NCBI GenBank assembly: GCA_023212695.1
Contig: JALCCG010000286.1
Coordinates: forward strand, 1-26,673
DNA length: 26,673 nt
Source: Sporisorium sorghi
Taxonomy: Eukaryota; Basidiomycota; Ustilaginomycetes; Ustilaginales; Ustilaginaceae
Direction: 5' to 3'
Part shown: one piece after another, positions 18,801 to 26,154 of the stretch
Layout: each line of letters opens with the position of its first letter
How positions within the stretch are numbered: position 1 is the stretch's first letter
Position numbers and translations under genes: made by a program
The notes under the pieces: model-generated
The model's database searches: none
Told to the model about the DNA's origin: nothing
What the model saw: only the letters and a program-made list of their open reading frames with translations

Positions 18801-18884
18801 TGGCTTGAAGGTCAGCTGGGACGTCGAAGAGGCGGTGGAAGTGGAAGGCGCCGCGAGCGACGAGAACGACGGCAAGAACGACAT
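15876..18884 (-). CDS. CCZ1: CCZ1-like subunit of the Mon1-Ccz1 Rab7 exchange factor
   Basis: A 1002-residue protein recognised from its first longin-like (CCZ1/INTU/HPS4) domain. With Mon1, Ccz1 activates the Rab7/Ypt7 GTPase on late endosomes, vacuoles and autophagosomes. Family-like segments are LSYFTIFCPALKP (31-43), a helical segment QILFYTSRARAALKDRMLRQ (~80-100), SSKRRMILVEVDPGIWVHA (~140-158) and KYFSVWAWSWDLE (~225-237). Residues ~290-780 are Ser/Ala/Asp-rich and probably disordered. A conserved C-terminal domain (~790-1002) follows, with FRCYVGESDVPLTYES and a WFTTRRLLTVVVIERVP strand pair. It is longer than yeast Ccz1 (~700) because of the disordered middle. The N-terminal match is good; the C-terminal domain is assigned by position. 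Convincing but not proven without a profile search. Confidence 0.8.
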   Translation of the reverse strand: MSFLPSFSSLAAPSTSTASSTSQLTFKPASLSYFTIFCPALKPPKKKRSNGPCDDGQDSGAQDEAEAEDARETAREAAQILFYTSRARAALKDRMLRQIGVAKGMIEFCSMVSTPSGTSSRRTESESDPKSRSWNVHSSKRRMILVEVDPGIWVHASIDLPYTTRPATDPRAKPVKEHHDALLPDVWLEESIRRAWSDWVLLNGCPAHILSQKAGRTGLERSLEKYFSVWAWSWDLELATNADAAQRGSLFTECVEGFPVVPRAPRAKLVQLMQSEAAQRIKRGKHGERDVAILSETSMLWPPTDAGCFDSEDEHDDGDVSGSVNRSKSKDSKQDTASSADGFGQIDPQTKAELLRRVVSHLTGLEKERDLIRAASASSTSDGRKRGTSGAIRERGSTSGNGKRDVRNGLLSTGTSKRRVVSLPVVQQQRAVSTSSVASSTTSEASKWSNWGSVLSGLGKLGFRGNGDAVAQSEAADVVAEPEAADSSVVTADLSGVDTSAVDAAVPSSSSPIEAPASSKKADDTDGAEASSPLQLFQQRLADAIPIQEAGGKMWNGAELAFRGISASLGLANASASSTHQNAQADTLGTSASSKPTAQDGEVSERDRFADASFDTNGADGDASVITKVSILEPEVDVSELAEALGADESVQELSTTEAVPLPDDSGADLVASEAVAEPDQEVKPKLKLDTQSEATPAETAPNSDPLSPTNETRASDAASIRTSASAKAFPSISVTSAAWYNTKALRSEAVSSPKLATAASIFSSSADEQPFDTSLGGVSLQSEHHDFELDGWGYEQPAPFQSFRCYVGESDVPLTYESVAELEKEPFKCAEYRVWFTTRRLLTVVVIERVPAAAGSTLDADGVLDDAWQVLRRLQRVLNDHARAGKADRQDDSAAVRFLHLDGKSLTFQSSLDDDTAAGKMEEDVQVVAEAHCVAARELLRRHGVVETFARSSNGKTWTASRMGGKSANQTYMVLAGKKISIVDCDTELRRLANQYPSFGI

Positions 18885-19379
18885 TCTTGCTCCCTGTCAC
18901 CCCCCACCGGCCCCAGATCGCAGCCAAGGTACGGTCACCTCCACCGCCGAAGGAGAAGCTGAGCGAGGATCTGCAGCCTATCGAAGCTGATAGATGCCCA
19001 AGCTGATGGCCTTTGAGGATGTGATGGTGGTCATGGATGATGATGGTCGGTTTTCAAAGGTTGCTGACGTTGAACGAACAAGTGTTGGAGGGGAGGAAAC
19101 GCGTCGAAAGCGCATCGCACCGCACCGCTTTGCATGCACCGCACAGGCAAAATCACAGATTGAGACCCTGATCCTCGTTCCGCCTTTCAACAAGCAGCCC
19201 CTCCTTCTACGACAACCAGCACTTCGCTCTCAACAGCATAGAAGACCAACACACACAGCTGACAAAACACAAGAAAAGGCGCTGCATAAATAACGATGTG
19301 AATGCATGCTACACTGTATATCTACATGGACTCCAGGCCTCAACGAACCGCGATGCCCGGAACCAAAAACGTATCGTTC
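18885..19379. other. Intergenic: COP1 3' region and CCZ1 promoter
   Basis: A 495-base spacer between two minus-strand genes. It should contain the 3'-UTR and poly(A) site of COP1 (the minus strand is AT-richer near 19260-19330) and the promoter and leader of CCZ1. No additional gene, tRNA or repeat was seen. Confidence 0.6.
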
Positions 19380-22300
19380 TCACGCAGCAAAGCTGCGCAA
19401 ACCCGAGGCGAGCTTGCCGACCTCCGAGATCTGGGTGATCTTGCACAGCGTGCCCTTGAACTCTGGAAGGTATCGCGCGCCCGTGAATGGATCCGAGACC
19501 GAGCCGGCGCCCGCAGCCGTAATCAGGCGGTGCGAGCCAGCGCAGATCACAAATGTCTGTTCCAGAGGGTCGTAGCCGGGCACGTCGACCGCATCGCGCG
19601 GGCTGCGCTCCGCCAGCGAGATGATCTGCTGCGCCTTTTGCGCCACGGCCGGAGCGGGCGAGAGGTCCATCAGACGCTTGGCAAAGCTGGCCGCCATGGC
19701 GTAGTTGTTGACCTTGCGCGCCTCGGTCATGGCACTGCGCAGTGCCAGCGTCTGGTGCTGCGGCTGAAGCTGCGTACGCGTGAACAGCGCCGCAAGCTCA
19801 AGGTTGCGAGCCACATTGTCCGGCTCGGCGGCGACAAGCTTACGTCGGCTGAGCTCGATCGAGACGCCCAAGATGTACTCTCGGCAGAGCACGATCAAGT
19901 CCTGAATCTCGGTCGCCTCCGCCTCCGTCGATGCCGGCGTCAGCACAAGCTGGTGCAGCAATCGACGGAAGATGGTCTCAGCCTCAGCGAGCTTGTTGGC
20001 GCTGACGGCGCGGTAGCCCTCCTGCAAGTCGCCCGAGGCCAGCAGCTTGACGGAGCGAGGCGAGGCCGGGTGCGCCTTGGTCACCTTGCCATCGCTCTCC
20101 TCGTTGTTGCGTCGCAGATGCACCTCGATCGGACCGGCGCTCGGCGCAGCAGGAAGGAAGCTGCGCGAGGCCAAGTACGACGAGAGGAACAGTGGCTTGA
20201 GAGGAGCGAAATCGACAATACCGGCTTGCCGCGACAGCAACGTCATTGCCGTCTCGAACGATCCTGCTGCGGCATGGTCGGCGGCGACTGGCGAGTTGCG
20301 CAGCCAGTGTTCGGCTTCCGAGCTGCCAGCGCCCAATCCTTCGAGCGGCGTCTCTTCGAGGGGCGCGACCACAGCCGCCTCCTCCTCGGGCAACGCCACC
20401 TCTTCCTCGGCCAGGTCCCATGCCTCTTCGGCCTCGCCAAAGTCCTCGGGCTCGGCGTCGAAGCCATCCTCTTCCTCTTCGTCCGATTCCTCCAACGCCT
20501 CGCCATCGAGCCACGACTCGATGTCGTGCGTCTTGGTGCCGTTGAGCGCATTGTCCTTGAAGATGGGGCCGCCGTTGTTGCCGGCGACGAGAGCACGGTC
20601 AAAGTAGCTCTGCTCGCTGCGCAAGATGGGCCAGTTGTGAAGGTATGCCTGCGAAACAGCGGTAGGAGGGGCCAGCTTGGAGGTGCCCTCGCCCAGGTCG
20701 AGTTGACGGTCGACCTCGGCCGCCTCGCTCTCCATGCCAGCTTGCGAAGCGATGGCGGCAGCGCGGTCGTCGAGCCCGTTAGACTTGGCGGCAGCGTAGG
20801 CCAGCGCGGGCAGGCCGACGTCGGAAAGCACACTGCTGCGTGCTTCAGCGTTGCCGAGGTAGAGCGCATTGTGGAAGCGGCTGAGGTGGTCGCCACGCTT
20901 GTCAGCGATGACCGACATCTTGGCGAGCTTGTCCGTGTTGCCAGTGATCAGGTACAGGAAGCTGAGCTTGTCGAAACTCTTGGTTCGCTGATAGGCGCGC
21001 TCAACGATCTTGTGGTTGCCCTGACGGAGCGCGGCGGTGGCGAGTCGGTCCCAGACCTCGTCGACGTTGAGCGACTCGGCGGTCTCGAGGGCGACATCGA
21101 GGTTGCCACACTCGATGGCGAGGTCGAAGCGCGTGCTCTTGTCCTGAACGAAGTGCAGCGCAATCTCGGGGTAGCCCTTCTTTTGGAGGAAAGCGATAAT
21201 AGCCTGACCGACCAAGTTGCTGTTCTTGATGATGGTGAGGACGTCGTCGTACTTGCCCTGGACGAGTGCCAGCTTGAAGCGGAACTCGGTGGGGTCGATG
21301 GTGATGTTTTGGGGACGAGCGAGGCGGTCGAGGCACGAGACAGTCTTGCCCTTGACGCGGGTGAGGTAGACGGGCTGCTCGAGCGTCTTGACGATGCCGT
21401 TGTCGCCCTGGGGGAGCGCATACTTGATGTGGTTGAGCGTGCTGTACAGCAACACGCCGCTCTCGTCCCACGCGGCACTCTTGATGCGGATGGTCTCGTG
21501 AATGAGGTTGCTCGAGCTGAACGACTTGCCGGCGAGCGTGATGGTGTGCTTGCTGAGCAGCGCGACCATGCTGCCGTCGACGCTCCAGATGACGTACTTG
21601 ACGGGCGGGCTGGTGAGCTCGGCGAGCGTCTTTTGCTGCTGAATGTCGTAGAGGATGACGCCGGTGGCGGTGCTGAGGATGAGGCTGGCGGTGCCGCCAA
21701 AGAAGATCTCGTTGGTGGGCTGAGGAGGCGTGATGGTCTTGGTGACGGCGTTGTTGAGGTCGCGGATCTCGATGGTCTGGGCGGTCTTGTCGAGCACGGC
21801 GAAGCGGTTGCGGGCGACAAAGATGGCGCTCGAGCCCTGGCCGCGCTTGCCGACGCTCGAGGATTCGGCGAGATCGCCGCCAGCGTCGCGAGGCAGAGGA
21901 GCCACGTCAAAGGTGCCCTGGTCTGCGTTGACCGAGGTGACAATGACGGAGCGTTCTGCCGGGTTGAAGCTGAGCGTGCGTGGCGGGACGTACTGGTTGC
22001 CGAGACGCTTGACGCTGAGCAGCGCGTGGTCGGCGCCTGTGGCGTAGTCGAGCGAGCGCACCTGCTTGTCGCGGATGTAGTAGAGCGTGTTTTGGTGGAC
22101 GGAGAAGGCGGGGCGTTCGCGCTCGAGCTTGAAGACGATGAGACCGTTGTCGTGACCGGCGGCAAAGAGGTTGAGCGTGGGATGGGCGGTGAGCACCCAG
22201 AAGCGGTCGCTCTCTCGGCGGAAGGTCTGTACGGCGGTGCGCTTGCCCATGTCCCAGACGCGAATGGTCTTGTCCTCGGCGTCCGAGATGATGAGCTCGT

Positions 22301-23099
22301 GACGCGGGTGGAAGAGAGCGCAGGAGACGTTGTTAAAGTGGCCACGGCACGTGTCGACCTCCCAGGCCTTTGTATCTGACATCCTCCACAGCTTGATCTG
22401 GCGATCGTCACCGGCGGAGACGATGAGGGGCAAGGTGGGGTGGAACGAGGCCCAATTGACACCGCGATCGTGGCCTTCGAGGACGTACTTGACCATGGCA
22501 TCCGTGTTGCCGAAGAGGTCGGCCTGACCGCTGTTGGCGCGAGCGATCTGCTCCTCGATGCTCATGGGCTGGGCGGAGGTGTTCTTCTTGCGAAGGCCGC
22601 TGATGTCCCACACGCGCACGGTCTGGTCCATGGAGGCCGAGACGATGAGGTCCTCCTTGGGGTGGAACTGTGCACACATGACGTAGTGGTTGTGGCCGGT
22701 TAGGATGGCGATGCAGGTGCGACTCTGCCAGTTCCAGATGCGGATGGTCTGGTCGTCCGAGGCAGAGAGGATCCAAGGGTGCTCATGATGGAAGAAGACG
22801 GTGCGGACGTAGTCGAGATGGCCGTTGAGCGTGAAGAGGCATTTTCGTGTCTTGTGGTTCCACACCTTGATCTTGTAGTCATCACCACCGCTGACGAGGA
22901 GCGGTTGGGAAGGGTGGAAGCAGATGCCACGAACGGGGCCATCGTGCTCTTCGAGACGGTCATAGATCGTTCCTGTTTGGTAATTCCAGAGCTGGATCGA
23001 GCCGTTGTGGAGCGACGAGGCCAAGAGCGGAAGGCGCGGGTGGAAGGCGATACCCTTGACGCGGTTCGACTTGGACTCGAACTTTGTGAGCATCTGCAT
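19380..23099 (-). CDS. COP1: Coatomer subunit alpha (alpha-COP)
   Basis: The 1239-residue protein is the alpha subunit of the COPI coat, which recycles dilysine-tagged cargo from Golgi to ER. The N-terminal WD40 propeller (~1-330) shows repeats such as GPVRGICFHPSQPLLVSGGDD, HPWILSASDDQTIRIWNWQ and DLIVSASMDQTVRVWDI. A second propeller-like region (~335-600) and alpha-solenoid (~600-850) follow. A strongly acidic linker (~860-910, long Glu/Asp runs) precedes the C-terminal domain (~930-1239) that binds epsilon-COP in known coatomers. Length matches yeast Cop1 (~1201). The start is ambiguous by two residues: the ATG at 23099 gives MQMLTKFESKS, while family members start at MLTKFE, i.e. at 23093. 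No introns. It is divergent from the next gene. Confidence 0.98.
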   Translation of the reverse strand: MQMLTKFESKSNRVKGIAFHPRLPLLASSLHNGSIQLWNYQTGTIYDRLEEHDGPVRGICFHPSQPLLVSGGDDYKIKVWNHKTRKCLFTLNGHLDYVRTVFFHHEHPWILSASDDQTIRIWNWQSRTCIAILTGHNHYVMCAQFHPKEDLIVSASMDQTVRVWDISGLRKKNTSAQPMSIEEQIARANSGQADLFGNTDAMVKYVLEGHDRGVNWASFHPTLPLIVSAGDDRQIKLWRMSDTKAWEVDTCRGHFNNVSCALFHPRHELIISDAEDKTIRVWDMGKRTAVQTFRRESDRFWVLTAHPTLNLFAAGHDNGLIVFKLERERPAFSVHQNTLYYIRDKQVRSLDYATGADHALLSVKRLGNQYVPPRTLSFNPAERSVIVTSVNADQGTFDVAPLPRDAGGDLAESSSVGKRGQGSSAIFVARNRFAVLDKTAQTIEIRDLNNAVTKTITPPQPTNEIFFGGTASLILSTATGVILYDIQQQKTLAELTSPPVKYVIWSVDGSMVALLSKHTITLAGKSFSSSNLIHETIRIKSAAWDESGVLLYSTLNHIKYALPQGDNGIVKTLEQPVYLTRVKGKTVSCLDRLARPQNITIDPTEFRFKLALVQGKYDDVLTIIKNSNLVGQAIIAFLQKKGYPEIALHFVQDKSTRFDLAIECGNLDVALETAESLNVDEVWDRLATAALRQGNHKIVERAYQRTKSFDKLSFLYLITGNTDKLAKMSVIADKRGDHLSRFHNALYLGNAEARSSVLSDVGLPALAYAAAKSNGLDDRAAAIASQAGMESEAAEVDRQLDLGEGTSKLAPPTAVSQAYLHNWPILRSEQSYFDRALVAGNNGGPIFKDNALNGTKTHDIESWLDGEALEESDEEEEDGFDAEPEDFGEAEEAWDLAEEEVALPEEEAAVVAPLEETPLEGLGAGSSEAEHWLRNSPVAADHAAAGSFETAMTLLSRQAGIVDFAPLKPLFLSSYLASRSFLPAAPSAGPIEVHLRRNNEESDGKVTKAHPASPRSVKLLASGDLQEGYRAVSANKLAEAETIFRRLLHQLVLTPASTEAEATEIQDLIVLCREYILGVSIELSRRKLVAAEPDNVARNLELAALFTRTQLQPQHQTLALRSAMTEARKVNNYAMAASFAKRLMDLSPAPAVAQKAQQIISLAERSPRDAVDVPGYDPLEQTFVICAGSHRLITAAGAGSVSDPFTGARYLPEFKGTLCKITQISEVGKLASGLRSFAA

Positions 23100-24021
23100 G
23101 GCGAATGAGATGCGAGCTCGAAGGAGTCGAGCGGCTCAGATGGGCGGTAATAGGCTGCAGTGCGTGGTGCAGGTAGAGCAGCCGAGCCAGAATGGTGGAT
23201 TGGATGCTGCAGCTGCGCCGTCTGGGCGATCACCTTGGCACTTTGACGATAAAGAAAGGGTGACAAGGAAAGGAGAGAGATGAAGAAGAAAAGGTGGAAG
23301 ATCGAAGATGGAATGAGAAGCGTGAGTGTCAAAGTGCCGTTGTGAATTGAACGACGCACGGGGAAGCGATGCGTCTTTCCGTCTTTGAGAAGAGTCAAAG
23401 AGAGACACAGAGACAAGACTCGCTGGCTGAAGGACTAACTGACTGACTGGCACGTCCCGAAAGTGCAGACGTGGCTGGCTCACGCTCTTTCTCTCTCGCC
23501 CTCGCTGCTGCTCCAGTCTTTCCAGAATGGCCTGTGCTTGGCGTGTCTTCCTACCGTGCGACTTTGGAATTTGACGAGAAATTCGCGCGTTTCTGATCGA
23601 CAGTCGATGGTTTTGTATTTCGCAGCGAGAAAAAGAAAGTATCACTTTTCTCTCCCGCTTCCGCCTTTTTTTTTTTTTTTTTCTCTTTTGGCAGAGAAAT
23701 GTGAGATTGAACAGCTGCTACCTGCACGTGATGGCGGCTGTTTCGCGTATTCTTTTGTGTTGCTCTCTCTCTCTCGACAACTGCAGCCGCCAAGGGACGT
23801 TGATCAGACTCCACTTTTCGCTTCAGCTCCTCACATCATCGCCTTCTATCATATCGACTCCTACCATCAACGATCGCGGCTCGACAAGGAGAAGACTTGC
23901 TTCGGTCAACACGCATCAAATCTCGGGGAGCAACACTCGCAATCCCTCCGTAATGTCCTCATCATAGGCATTGCTTTGGGATCTATGCGACTGCGTCTAT
24001 CGACGACATTCAGAGAGCAGC
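23100..24021. other. Divergent intergenic region between COP1 and the p31comet-like gene
   Basis: This 922-base region must hold the promoters of both flanking genes. It contains a T17 tract at 23666-23682 and a CACGTG E-box near 23724-23729. Sequence on the COP1 side is purine-rich on the plus strand, so it is pyrimidine-rich in the COP1 leader, matching the other leaders here. No gene is supported. A 247-codon open frame (from 23463) overlaps the downstream gene and lacks domains. Confidence 0.6.
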
Positions 24022-25881
24022 ATGTCGCAACAACCGCAATGCGACGCTCGACGCAGAGGTGTGCGGCGTGGAGGAGGATCTCGATGCAGTCACTCGTCTC
24101 GTCTAGACGTCCCAATGCTCGAACTCGGCTCGAACATGGCCTTGCAGCTAGCCCACGAACGCAACGGACTCTTGTTGACCCGAGCGCACTCCAGCAGCTC
24201 GAATGATCGCGCTCGTATCCTGCGTGCATTGCGCGACAGCAATGCCGACCTCAGCAAGGCACAGACGTGCGGACATTGCACCCAGCTCACCGCAAAGCTC
24301 ACCGAGTCGCTGCTGCACCACCTCCTTTTCGCTAAAGGACAGCTGCCCGAACCTGTTAGCTTATTGCGCAAGAGGAAAGAGAAGGCGTCATCCGTCTATA
24401 CGAGCTCGACAAGGCGACGCTCAAATGGCAGCTCCGGTCACACTAGGAAAGAAGACAAGCTGCTTCGCAAACTGGATCAGCTTCGGCGGAGTATCGAGCA
24501 TGCCGCAACACACTTGGCTACCTTGGCTGACAACAGCGGAGAAGGTCCGTCCAGTCGTCCATACGTTGCTTCATCGCCAACGTCGGTCACTTCGAAAGAT
24601 CTGCGGCTGCTGGTCGTCATGGGAGCCAGCGCCACCATGCCGCGTGAAGTGTTTGTCGTCGATCTGATCCAGTCCGTCGGTCGGTGCAACATCGCGGAAG
24701 ACGCCGTTCAAGGTCTCGTCAACTCTTACCTTGAAGATGAATCTGATGCAGATGGCAACATGCAAGATTCGGACCCGCATCTGGCCGAGCTCCTGTCAGA
24801 AGCCTCTGAATCGCAACGCGATGCAGCAAGAACAAAGACGAGCGGCAACTGGGAGCGCAAGCTGGTCCGGCTGCTTGTCAGCGATGAAAGGCTCGAGGCA
24901 TTCTTAGGATCACCTCTGGCACCTACCAAGACGCACGTCTTCCTCAGTGCGCCCGCCTCGTTCCGTTGTCCCGGATGGTCGGCTCGTCATCACCTCGATT
25001 TTGACCTGGATCAGCTGTGCCAGCCCACCACGCCCGCCACAGAGGAGTTGGAGCTTGCTTCTGGCTCTACAGACACCAGCATGCCATCTCTCCCGCCCAG
25101 CAGCGCCTCCTCGGGTCGAAAGAGAGCGCCGCCGAGTCCGTTGCAAGGACAGGATCGGAGGTGGCACAAGGCGGCGTGCGAATCGTCATCATCGGTAGCA
25201 AGCTCGTGGCCAGAGGACAGTGCATCGGAACAGCTGGGCGAATCGAGCATCAGCTCGGTCTCGGACGATAGCCGGCCTCCGTCGGCTGCGGAAAAGCCTT
25301 GGCACACTGGCAGCAACAGGGCATATGATAGAGAAGGCTGGCTCGCAACGTGCAGTTCACCGCATTCCGGCCATCTAGCGCACAGCGTCGAGACGAGCCG
25401 CACGGGATCGTCGCTCGGGTCGTCGACCGTATATGGTCACGACTCGAACGACGCAGCGACGAGGTCAGCGCAAGAACTTGTGTCGAGCTACGATGATGCA
25501 TCCGAGACGCGGGATGATCTTCTCGACGACGGCGGCAGCATGAAGCTCACAGCAGCAACAGCAGCAACTGACCTGGGCGTTCGACGCCGGTCACGCGAGC
25601 CAAAAGCAGGAGGACTACTCAGCCGCAATCTATTAAGAGCAAAGCAGAGCCGACAGAACTCGTACGCAGGATCTGACTCGAGCTCGGTGCGGTCCCTCAC
25701 CTCGTCGCTCAAGCGTGCGCCTCGATGTGCAGGTCTGCAGATCGACTTCACAGATCCAGAGGAGGCAGGTGGTGGCGCTTCATCGACCGAACAAGTCAGT
25801 GATGCCGCCGCGGCGATGGAACAGCCTCGGATGGAGCGCTGCTGGTTCCAGTGCGAAGCTGTGCTCCAAGGCTTTCGATGA
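24022..25881 (+). CDS. Probable p31comet (MAD2L1BP) homologue, HORMA-like
   Basis: The 619-residue protein resembles p31comet, the Mad2-binding adaptor that lets the TRIP13/Pch2 ATPase open closed Mad2 and silence the spindle checkpoint. Three family segments appear in the right order. The first is CTQLTAKLTESLLHHLLFAK followed by GQLPEPVSLLRKRK (86-119). The second is LRLLVVMGASATMPREVFVV (194-213), the counterpart of the VLxLLGGxxxSPKE strand and loop. The third is a C-terminal WFQCEAVLQGFR (608-619), equivalent to the WFQAPVTFKGFR end of the animal protein. Between the last two lies a long Ser/Asp-rich insertion (~320-600) that makes it more than twice the animal length (~274). I chose the ATG at 24022; the open frame begins at 23968 after an in-frame TAG with no earlier ATG, but an upstream exon cannot be excluded. 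Pattern-based assignment. Confidence 0.7.
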   Translation: MSQQPQCDARRRGVRRGGGSRCSHSSRLDVPMLELGSNMALQLAHERNGLLLTRAHSSSSNDRARILRALRDSNADLSKAQTCGHCTQLTAKLTESLLHHLLFAKGQLPEPVSLLRKRKEKASSVYTSSTRRRSNGSSGHTRKEDKLLRKLDQLRRSIEHAATHLATLADNSGEGPSSRPYVASSPTSVTSKDLRLLVVMGASATMPREVFVVDLIQSVGRCNIAEDAVQGLVNSYLEDESDADGNMQDSDPHLAELLSEASESQRDAARTKTSGNWERKLVRLLVSDERLEAFLGSPLAPTKTHVFLSAPASFRCPGWSARHHLDFDLDQLCQPTTPATEELELASGSTDTSMPSLPPSSASSGRKRAPPSPLQGQDRRWHKAACESSSSVASSWPEDSASEQLGESSISSVSDDSRPPSAAEKPWHTGSNRAYDREGWLATCSSPHSGHLAHSVETSRTGSSLGSSTVYGHDSNDAATRSAQELVSSYDDASETRDDLLDDGGSMKLTAATAATDLGVRRRSREPKAGGLLSRNLLRAKQSRQNSYAGSDSSSVRSLTSSLKRAPRCAGLQIDFTDPEEAGGGASSTEQVSDAAAAMEQPRMERCWFQCEAVLQGFR

Positions 25882-26154
25882 AAAACAGCAAGCAATCTTG
25901 GATCGTTGTATCGCACACATCCCCTCATCTTAACTTATAGCATTATTTATCTCAACCCCATCGTCAGCTTGCAAACCGAGTCAGCTCGATCTGTCCTTCA
26001 CACAGATGTGTACTGACGGCGGAGAGGAACCATCATGAGCTAAGTGAGCCCGGAGTCTTAACAAAAATGACATTTGGCTCACGCTGCCGGCCAACCAACG
26101 GCAGAGGGGAAGCTGCGCGGGCATTTCTTGGCCATGCGGTGTGACATGCACATC
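25882..26154. other. 3' region of the p31comet-like gene
   Basis: Contains no gene. Two adjacent small dyads are seen: GTGAGCC (26044-26050) with GGCTCAC (26076-26082), and CTGCCG (26084-26089) with CGGCAG (26099-26104). An AT-rich stretch just after the stop (about 25925-25950) is a plausible poly(A)-signal area. Confidence 0.5.

Noticed and set aside
19302..22379. A 1025-codon plus-strand open frame across the COP1 gene
   Set aside because: It is antisense to the clearly recognisable alpha-COP frame, has no domain, and is Val/Leu/Arg/Asp-rich as expected from reading GC-rich, codon-biased DNA on the opposite strand.
23971..24021. A 17-residue N-terminal extension of the p31comet-like protein
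   Set aside because: The extension would start at a TTG codon. The first ATG in frame is at 24022, preceded in frame by a TAG at 23965-23967.
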